Program-made: the position numbers and the translations under genes
Notes under the pieces: generated by a model
Seen by the model: only the letters and a program-made list of their open reading frames with translations
Databases searched by the model: none
What the model was told of the DNA's origin: nothing
Assembly (NCBI GenBank): GCA_019233055.1
Contig: JAFAMV010000064.1
Coordinates: 1-49,775, forward strand
Direction: 5' to 3'
From: Curvibacter sp.
GTDB lineage: Bacteria > Pseudomonadota > Gammaproteobacteria > Burkholderiales > Burkholderiaceae_C
Length of the DNA: 49,775 bases
Part shown: positions 44,517 to 49,775 of the stretch, piece by piece
Position numbering within the stretch: the stretch's first letter is position 1
Layout of the letters: every line of letters starts with the position of its first letter

Positions 44517-45373
44517 TGCCAATGCTCGAATGGATGGACCCCGCGCTGGCGGGGCTGCTGGGTCTGGTCATCGGCAGCTTTCTCAATGTCGTCATCTACC
44601 GCCTGCCCCGCATCCTCGAAGCCCAATGGGCCCGCGAGTGTGCGGACTTGCAAGGTGAGACCGCCGGACAGCCCGCCCCCAGCTTCAACCTCATGACCCC
44701 GGGCTCGCAATGCCAGGCCTGTGGGCACAGGATCCGCTGGTACGAGAACATTCCCGTCCTCAGCTTCCTGTTCCTGCGGGGTCACTGCAGCGCCTGCGGG
44801 CAATCCATCAGTTGGCGCTACCCGCTGGTGGAAGCGGTGAGCGCGGGCCTGTTTGCCTTCTGCATCCACCGCTGGGGCCTGACACCGACAGCGGCCCTCT
44901 GGTGCCTGTTCTCCTCGATGCTGCTGGCCGCCGCCCTGATCGACTGGGACACCACCCTGCTGCCCGACAACCTGACACTGCCACTGATGTGGGCCGGCCT
45001 GATCGGTGCCGCCCTTGGCTGGACCGGAGTCCATCTGCCCGATGCCCTGTGGGGCGCCGTCGGCGGCTACATGTCCCTGTGGACGGTCTACTGGGGCTTC
45101 AAACTGCTGACCGGCAAGGAAGGCATGGGATTTGGCGACTTCAAGCTGTTCGCAGCCCTGGGCGCCTGGTTCGGCTGGCAGGCCCTGGTGCCCATCATTC
45201 TCATGTCCTCGGTGATCGGTGCCTTGATCGGGATCGGTATGAAATTCACCAGCGGGCTGCGCGAAGGCGGCTACATCCCCTTCGGCCCCTTCCTGGCCGG
45301 CGCGGGCTTCGCGGCCCTGTTCTGGGGTGCAGACCATGTCCAGCATGGCTTGCTCGGCTTGATGGGGCTTTGA
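44516..45373 (+). CDS. pilD: Prepilin peptidase and N-methyltransferase PilD
   Basis: A 285-residue bifunctional membrane enzyme that cleaves and methylates prepilins and type II pseudopilins. GSFLNVVIYRLPRIL near residue 20, the four-cysteine loop CQACGHRIRWYEN...CSACGQSISWRYP near 65-105, and the two catalytic aspartates in IDWDTTLLPDNLT near 143 and GMGFGDFKLFAALG near 205 are all present. About eight membrane segments. Translation is coupled to pilC through TGATG. Confidence 0.95.
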   Translation: MPMLEWMDPALAGLLGLVIGSFLNVVIYRLPRILEAQWARECADLQGETAGQPAPSFNLMTPGSQCQACGHRIRWYENIPVLSFLFLRGHCSACGQSISWRYPLVEAVSAGLFAFCIHRWGLTPTAALWCLFSSMLLAAALIDWDTTLLPDNLTLPLMWAGLIGAALGWTGVHLPDALWGAVGGYMSLWTVYWGFKLLTGKEGMGFGDFKLFAALGAWFGWQALVPIILMSSVIGALIGIGMKFTSGLREGGYIPFGPFLAGAGFAALFWGADHVQHGLLGLMGL

Positions 45374-45377
45374 GGTC

Positions 45378-45998
45378 ATGGCATCTGCAGACCGTGCGAT
45401 CCCTCGCGTCGGCCTCACCGGCGGCATCGGCTCGGGCAAGAGCACGGTGGCCGGCTTCTGGGCCGAGGCCGGTGCGGCCCTGGTCGATGCCGACGCAGTG
45501 TCCCGCAGCCTCACCGCCACCGATGGAGCCGCCTTGCCAGCCATCCAGGAGGCCTTCGGTGCCGACGTGATCGGCCCCGATGGTGCCCTCGACCGCCAGG
45601 CCATGCGCGAGCGGGTCTTTCAACAGCCAGATGCCCGACGTCAGCTCGAAGCCATTCTGCACCCCCTGGTGGGCCAGACCATGGATCAACAGGCCCGGCA
45701 AGCAGCGCAGGCCGGTGCCAGGCTGATCCTGCTGGACATTCCGCTCCTGGTCGAATCGCGACGCTGGCCCGTCGAGCTGGATGCCGTGGTGGTGGTCGAC
45801 TGCCTGCCCGAGACGCAGGAGAGGCGCGTCATGCAACGCAGCGGGCTGAGTGCCGAGGCCGTGCGTGCCATCATGGCCGCACAGGCCAGTCGACAGCAAC
45901 GGCTCAGCGCGGCCGATGCGGTGATATTCAACGACGCCTGCACGCTCCCCGAATTGCAGCAACAGGTCGGCCGGTTGGCACACCACTTCGGGCTATGA
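45378..45998 (+). CDS. coaE: Dephospho-CoA kinase
   Basis: A 206-residue enzyme making coenzyme A in the last step. VGLTGGIGSGKSTVAGFWAE starts at residue 10 with the P loop; LVDADAVSRSL near 36, QLEAILHPLVGQ near 95 and LLDIPLLVESRRWP near 118 are conserved. It follows pilD by four bases, as in many betaproteobacteria. The Ala/Asp-rich rest is normal. Confidence 0.95.
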   Translation: MASADRAIPRVGLTGGIGSGKSTVAGFWAEAGAALVDADAVSRSLTATDGAALPAIQEAFGADVIGPDGALDRQAMRERVFQQPDARRQLEAILHPLVGQTMDQQARQAAQAGARLILLDIPLLVESRRWPVELDAVVVVDCLPETQERRVMQRSGLSAEAVRAIMAAQASRQQRLSAADAVIFNDACTLPELQQQVGRLAHHFGL

Positions 45999-46020
45999 TG
46001 CGCGCAACGGAACGAGCAGC

Positions 46021-46776
46021 GTGATCCTCTACGAATACCCCTTCAACGAACGCATCCGCACCTACCTGCGCCTGGAACAGCTCTTCAAGCGCCTGGGTGA
46101 ACTGGTGTCACGCGATGCGGCGATGGATCACCACTTCGCCCTGGCCACCATCTTCGAGGTGATGGATGTGGCAGCCCGCGCCGACCTGAAGTCCGACGTG
46201 CTCAAGGACCTTGAAAAGCAAAAGGGTGTGCTCAACAGCTATCGGGGCAACCCTGCCATCTCCGAGAAGGTGCTGGACCAAGTGATCGCCCAGATCGATG
46301 GCTGCTTCACCGCACTCAATGGGCAGCCGGGCAAGGCAGGTCAGCCGCTGACGGAAAACGAATGGCTGATGAGCATCCGCAGCCGGATCGGCATTCCGGG
46401 TGGCACCTGCGGCTTCGACCTGCCCGCCTACTACGCCTGGCAACACCTTGAGGCGGCCAGGCGCCGCGACGACCTGCAGCAGTGGGCTGAGACGCTGGGA
46501 CCGCTGGCCGATTCGATTTTCCTGCTGCTGAAGATGCTGCGCGAATCCGGCAGCCCGCAGAAAGTGGTGGCAGACCATGGTCAGTTCCAGCAGACCTTGC
46601 CGCAGGGGCGCACCTTCCAATTGTTGCGCCTGCGACTGAATCCTGAACTGGGTCTGATTCCTGAGATCAGCGGCAATCGCCTGCTGGTGTCTGTGCGTCT
46701 GATGCGTCAGCAGGCCGATGGTCGGCTGCAGGCCAGTGGCGAAGAGGCCAGTTTCGAGCTGGCCCTGTGTTGCTGA
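46021..46776 (+). CDS. zapD: Cell division protein ZapD
   Basis: A 251-residue protein that cross-links FtsZ filaments. ILYEYPFNERIRTYLRLEQL at the start, DHHFALATIFEVMDVAARAD near 40, LNSYRGNPAISEKVLDQVI near 75, and GLDLP-like GFDLPAYYAWQH near 130 are the family marks. GTG at 46021 begins the family-sized product. It lies between coaE and yacG, a conserved order in the group. Confidence 0.94.
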   Translation: MILYEYPFNERIRTYLRLEQLFKRLGELVSRDAAMDHHFALATIFEVMDVAARADLKSDVLKDLEKQKGVLNSYRGNPAISEKVLDQVIAQIDGCFTALNGQPGKAGQPLTENEWLMSIRSRIGIPGGTCGFDLPAYYAWQHLEAARRRDDLQQWAETLGPLADSIFLLLKMLRESGSPQKVVADHGQFQQTLPQGRTFQLLRLRLNPELGLIPEISGNRLLVSVRLMRQQADGRLQASGEEASFELALCC

Positions 46777-46819
46777 ACTGCGCCCCTGTCAGTGCCCCGT
46801 CCATAGCCACTCCAGCGCC

Positions 46820-47041
46820 ATGACCTCCCCGACTCGCCCGTCTCTGCCCGATGGTGCACGCACCGTGGGCTGCCCCGCCTGCGGCGGTGACAGCCTCTAC
46901 CATCCCAGCAACCCCCATCGCCCCTTCTGCGGTGAACGCTGCAAGAACCTGGATCTGGGCGCCTGGGCCAGTGAGCATTTCCGCATGGCTGCGGACGCAC
47001 CCGCCGACGACATCCCTTTCGGTGATCCCCGCCTTCAATGA
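46820..47041 (+). CDS. yacG: DNA gyrase inhibitor YacG
   Basis: A 73-residue zinc-ribbon protein that binds GyrB. CPACGG near residue 17 and FCGERCKNLDLGAWASE near 35 supply the four zinc ligands; the acidic tail DDIPFGDP is usual. ATG at 46820. Third of the coaE-zapD-yacG row; convergent with mutT. Confidence 0.93.
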   Translation: MTSPTRPSLPDGARTVGCPACGGDSLYHPSNPHRPFCGERCKNLDLGAWASEHFRMAADAPADDIPFGDPRLQ

Positions 47042-47060
47042 CGGCTACGTCTGAGGCCGC

Positions 47061-47504
47061 CTAGGCAAGCTGGTTTGCCGAGGGCTGCTGCACAGCCCCC
47101 TGCCAGCCTGCTTCAGCGGCAAGCCAGTCGAGCACCGGGAACGCGCCGGGCAGCACCGGCGCCACGGTCAAGGGAAAGGTCTGCCAGGCCATGCTCTGGC
47201 CCTCGCGCATCTCGAACTCGCCCCGCCATTCGTGGACCTTGCACCAGTGCAACCGCACCAGCGCATGCGGGTAATCGTGTTCGGTGACCCGCCAGACCTG
47301 GGCCGGCCCGATGACCACGCCCAACTCTTCTTCGAGCTCCCGGCGCAGGGCCTGCTCCACGGTCTCGCCAGCTTCGAGCTTGCCCCCCGGAAACTCCCAA
47401 TACCCCGCATAGGGCTTGCCGGCAGGCCGGGAACTCAGGAGCAGCGCCCCGTCGGCGCGGACCAGGATCCCGACCGCCACCTCGGTGTAAGGACGATCAG
47501 CCAT
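47061..47504 (-). CDS. mutT: NUDIX hydrolase MutT, 8-oxo-dGTP diphosphatase
   Basis: A 147-residue enzyme that cleans the nucleotide pool of oxidised GTP forms. The Nudix box GGKLEAGETVEQALRRELEEEL starts near residue 39, preceded by KPYAGYWEFP. ATG at 47504 overlaps the 3' end of the upstream ATPase gene by eight bases. No Orn/thiamin synthase-like extension, so it is the compact bacterial form. Confidence 0.92.
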   Translation of the reverse strand: MADRPYTEVAVGILVRADGALLLSSRPAGKPYAGYWEFPGGKLEAGETVEQALRRELEEELGVVIGPAQVWRVTEHDYPHALVRLHWCKVHEWRGEFEMREGQSMAWQTFPLTVAPVLPGAFPVLDWLAAEAGWQGAVQQPSANQLA

Positions 47505-48372
47505 GGTGCCGCCCGGCATAGTCACGGGCGAACTGGTAGGCCACCCGGCCGCTGCGCGAGCCGCGCTCGAGCGCCCAGACCAGCGACTCGGCCCGGGCCG
47601 CTTCGATGGCATCGGCGCCGACGCCGAGCGAACGGAGCCACTGCCCGACGATGGTCAGGTATTCGTTCTGACTGAAGGGATAGAAGCTCACCCACAGGCC
47701 AAAGCGCTCGGACAGGGAGATCTTCTCTTCGACCACCTCGCCGGGGTGGACTTCGCCATCCTCGGTATGGGTGTAGGTCAGGTTCTCCGTCATGTATTCG
47801 GGCAAGAGATGGCGGCGGTTGCTGGTGGCATAGATCAGCACATTGGGCGTGGCCGCCGCCACCGAACCGTCAAGAATCGACTTCAAGGCCTTGTAGCCTG
47901 CCTCGCCCTCCTCAAAGCTCAGGTCATCGCAGAAGATGATGAACTTCTCAGGACGCCCCGAGACCACGTCCACGATGTCCGGCAGGTCGGTCAGGTCCGC
48001 CTTGTCCACCTCGATGAGCCGCAGGCCCTGCGGGGCGTATTCATTCAGACAGGCCTTGATCAAGGACGATTTGCCGGTCCCCCGGGCGCCGGTCAGCAAC
48101 ACATTGTTGGCCGGCAACCCTTCGACGAACTGCTTTGTGTTGCGTTCGATCTTCTCTTTCTGCGCGTCGATCTCGCGCAGCTCTTCCAGGCGCAAGGCGG
48201 CCACATGGCGCACCGGCTCAAGGACCCCATGGCCGGAACCCCGGCGCCGGTAGCGCCAGGCCACCGAGGCATGCCAATCGGCCGGTGCCGCCAGCGGCTG
48301 GGGCAGCACGGCCTCGATGCGGGTGATCAGTTGCTCGGCCCGCTGCAGCAGGCGCTCAAAACTCTCGTTCAT
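47497..48372 (-). CDS. DUF815-family AAA ATPase
   Basis: A 291-residue protein with a P-loop ATPase core: LLTGARGTGKSSLIKACLNE near residue 93, FIIFCDDLSFEEGEAGYKALKS near 146 and IYATSNRRHLLPEYM near 180 match the DUF815 group, whose role is unknown. The N-terminal 60 residues are less conserved. It sits between argJ (eight-base gap) and mutT (overlap), which is the standard order in this group, so co-transcription is likely. Confidence 0.87.
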   Translation of the reverse strand: MNESFERLLQRAEQLITRIEAVLPQPLAAPADWHASVAWRYRRRGSGHGVLEPVRHVAALRLEELREIDAQKEKIERNTKQFVEGLPANNVLLTGARGTGKSSLIKACLNEYAPQGLRLIEVDKADLTDLPDIVDVVSGRPEKFIIFCDDLSFEEGEAGYKALKSILDGSVAAATPNVLIYATSNRRHLLPEYMTENLTYTHTEDGEVHPGEVVEEKISLSERFGLWVSFYPFSQNEYLTIVGQWLRSLGVGADAIEAARAESLVWALERGSRSGRVAYQFARDYAGRHHG

Positions 48373-48380
48373 GTCGATGC

Positions 48381-49610
48381 TCAGGAACGGTAGTCGGCGT
48401 TGATGCTCACATAGTCGTGACTCAGGTCGCAGGTCCAGACCGTGTCCGATGCCTGGCCGCGGCCGAGCAGCACCCGGACCGTGATCTCGCTTTGCTTCAT
48501 GACGCGCTGGCCGTCTTCTTCCCGGTACTCTGCACGGCGCCCGCCGCGCTGCGCCACATGGACATCGTCGAGGTACAGATCGATGCCAGCCTGATCAAGA
48601 TCGGCGATGCCGGCATAACCGACCGCCGCCAGAATGCGCCCCAGATTCGGGTCGCTGGCAAAGAAGGCCGTCTTCACCAGGGGCGAGTGGGCGATCGCGT
48701 AGGCCACCAGACGGCACTCTTCGGCCGTCTTGCCACCTTCGACACGGATGGTGATGAATTTGGTTGCGCCCTCACCATCGCGGACGATGGCCTGCGCCAG
48801 CAGCTGCGAAACCTCGAGCAGGGCGGCCTTGAGGGCAGCGCCATCACCGGCATCGAGTGATTCGATGCGCGCATTGCCGGCCTGATGGGTGGCCACCAGG
48901 ACAAAGGAGTCGTTGGTCGAGGTGTCGCCATCGATCGTGACCCGGTTGAACGAGCCCTCGGCCAGTTCGCGCACCAGACCCTGCATCAACTCAGGCGCAA
49001 TCGCCGCGTCGGTGGCGAGGAAGCCCAGCATGGTGGCCATGTTGGGCCGGATCATGCCGGCCCCTTTGCTGATGCCGGAGACCGTCACCGGCACACCCGA
49101 CAGGGTGACGCGGCGGCTGAAGGCCTTGGGCACCGTATCGGTGGTCATGATGCCGGAAGCGGCCCGGCCCCAATGGCTGGGCTGGGCATCGGCCAGGGCC
49201 GCCGGCAGACCGGCCGCGATGCGCTCCACCGGCAGAGGCTCCATGATGACGCCCGTGGAGAACGGCAGGATCTGTTCGGGCGACACGGACAGCAGACGCG
49301 CCAGCGCCACGCAAGTGGACTTGGCCCGCACCAGGCCGTCTTCGCCCGTTCCGGCGTTGGCATTGCCCGTGTTGATGACCATGGCACGGATGCCCTGGCC
49401 ACGCGCCAGGTGCTCCCGGCTGAGCTGCACCGGGGCTGCACAGAAGCGGTTCTGGGTGAACACACCCGCCACGCTGGCACCTTCGTCCAGCAGGAACACC
49501 GTCAGGTCCTTGCGGTTGGCCTTGCGCACGCCTGCCTCGGCCACACCGATGCGCACACCGGCCACAGGCAGCAGTTCATGGTCGAGAGGGGCGGAAAGAT
49601 GGACAGGCAT
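48381..49610 (-). CDS. argJ: Bifunctional glutamate N-acetyltransferase / amino-acid acetyltransferase ArgJ
   Basis: A 409-residue enzyme of the cyclic arginine pathway; it moves acetyl from N-acetylornithine to glutamate and can make acetylglutamate from acetyl-Co[18 protein letters not shown] near residue 77, [16 protein letters not shown] near 150 (self-cleavage before the second Thr, which becomes the nucleophile) and [16 protein letters not shown] near 225 are conserved, and the end is [17 protein letters not shown]. Length is normal. It ends eight bases before the ATPase gene. Confidence 0.96.
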   Translation of the reverse strand: MPVHLSAPLDHELLPVAGVRIGVAEAGVRKANRKDLTVFLLDEGASVAGVFTQNRFCAAPVQLSREHLARGQGIRAMVINTGNANAGTGEDGLVRAKSTCVALARLLSVSPEQILPFSTGVIMEPLPVERIAAGLPAALADAQPSHWGRAASGIMTTDTVPKAFSRRVTLSGVPVTVSGISKGAGMIRPNMATMLGFLATDAAIAPELMQGLVRELAEGSFNRVTIDGDTSTNDSFVLVATHQAGNARIESLDAGDGAALKAALLEVSQLLAQAIVRDGEGATKFITIRVEGGKTAEECRLVAYAIAHSPLVKTAFFASDPNLGRILAAVGYAGIADLDQAGIDLYLDDVHVAQRGGRRAEYREEDGQRVMKQSEITVRVLLGRGQASDTVWTCDLSHDYVSINADYRS

Positions 49611-49707
49611 GATCGACTTTCAAAAAACGGAAGTCGCCGCCCGCGGGCCGCCGACCTCCATGGGTGTGGAAATGCGGGCCCGCGCCCGCGTCAGCAGGAT
49701 ACGCAGT

Positions 49708-49775
49708 TCAGGCCAGTTTGCCGTGACATTGCTTGAATTTCTTGCCGCTGCCACAGGGGCAGGGGTCATTGCGGC
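49708..49775 (-). CDS. secA: Protein translocase subunit SecA, last 21 codons (cut by window edge)
   Basis: On the minus strand the window edge opens in a frame reading RNDPCPCGSGKKFKQCHGKL and ending with Ala and a stop at 49710-49708. This is the zinc-binding SEC-C tail of SecA, with Cys-X-Cys and Cys-His ligands, which contacts SecB and phospholipid. SecA lies upstream of argJ in this order. Only the tail is visible; other SEC-C proteins cannot be strictly excluded. Confidence 0.85.
   Translation of the reverse strand, partial: RNDPCPCGSGKKFKQCHGKLA

Overview
The window is GC-rich chromosomal DNA that looks like a betaproteobacterium of the order Burkholderiales (Comamonadaceae/Sphaerotilaceae type). 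The grounds are gene order and content: rpsF-priB-rpsR-rplI-dnaB, alaA-hom-thrC, bcp-phoH, pilB-pilC-pilD-coaE-zapD-yacG followed by mutT-ATPase-argJ-secA, and the Mth938-family gene beside alaA. Most of it is ordinary housekeeping sequence with dense coding; long antisense open frames are GC-driven shadows.

Layout. 0-6.8 kb is a loose accessory stretch: the tail of a LysR regulator, a metallo-beta-lactamase-fold hydrolase, a non-coding gap with a sigma-28-like promoter, an isolated flagellar cap gene (fliD) with serine-rich ends, an MFS transporter divergent from an AraC regulator, and an orphan 2-oxopent-4-enoate-type hydratase. 6.9-11.5 kb holds two membrane-stress type genes, a FUSC-family efflux/membrane protein and a haem-binding cis/trans fatty acid isomerase. 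11.5-14.2 kb holds an amidase, a stand-alone formyltransferase and a small membrane protein. 14.3-18.0 kb holds clpB with a heat-shock promoter, a hypothetical gene and moaE.

18.0-22.5 kb is a patchwork (dapA-like gene, arsC-like gene, PrlF-YhaV toxin-antitoxin pair, a tandem methylglyoxal-synthase-like protein and three very small unknown genes) that separates moaE from the tightly overlapping mobB-moeA-moaD genes (22.6-24.6 kb). 24.6-29.8 kb is threonine/alanine metabolism (thrC, hom, alaA) with a secreted DUF1176-type gene between hom and alaA. 29.9-32.9 kb holds the Mth938-family gene, a Bcp-type peroxiredoxin and a PIN-PhoH ATPase. 32.9-37.0 kb holds a hydrolase and the replication/ribosome group dnaB, rplI, rpsR, priB, rpsF.

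37.1-41.0 kb is the chaperone operon grpE-dnaK-dnaJ. grpE has a consensus RpoH promoter; dnaK and clpB share a second, nearly identical RpoH-like promoter design. As given, dnaK carries a one-base deletion that breaks the reading frame. A tRNA-Pro(CGG) gene follows, then the type IV pilus genes with coaE, zapD and yacG, and finally mutT, a DUF815-type ATPase, argJ and the last codons of secA on the other strand.

The best candidates for something new are modest: the two-domain methylglyoxal-synthase protein, the possible sigma-28-driven non-coding transcript near 1.65-1.84 kb, the structured leaders of bcp and phoH, and the chaperone promoters including a perfect DnaA box overlapping the dnaK promoter. 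I see no CRISPR array, prophage, insertion sequence or clear new defence system.
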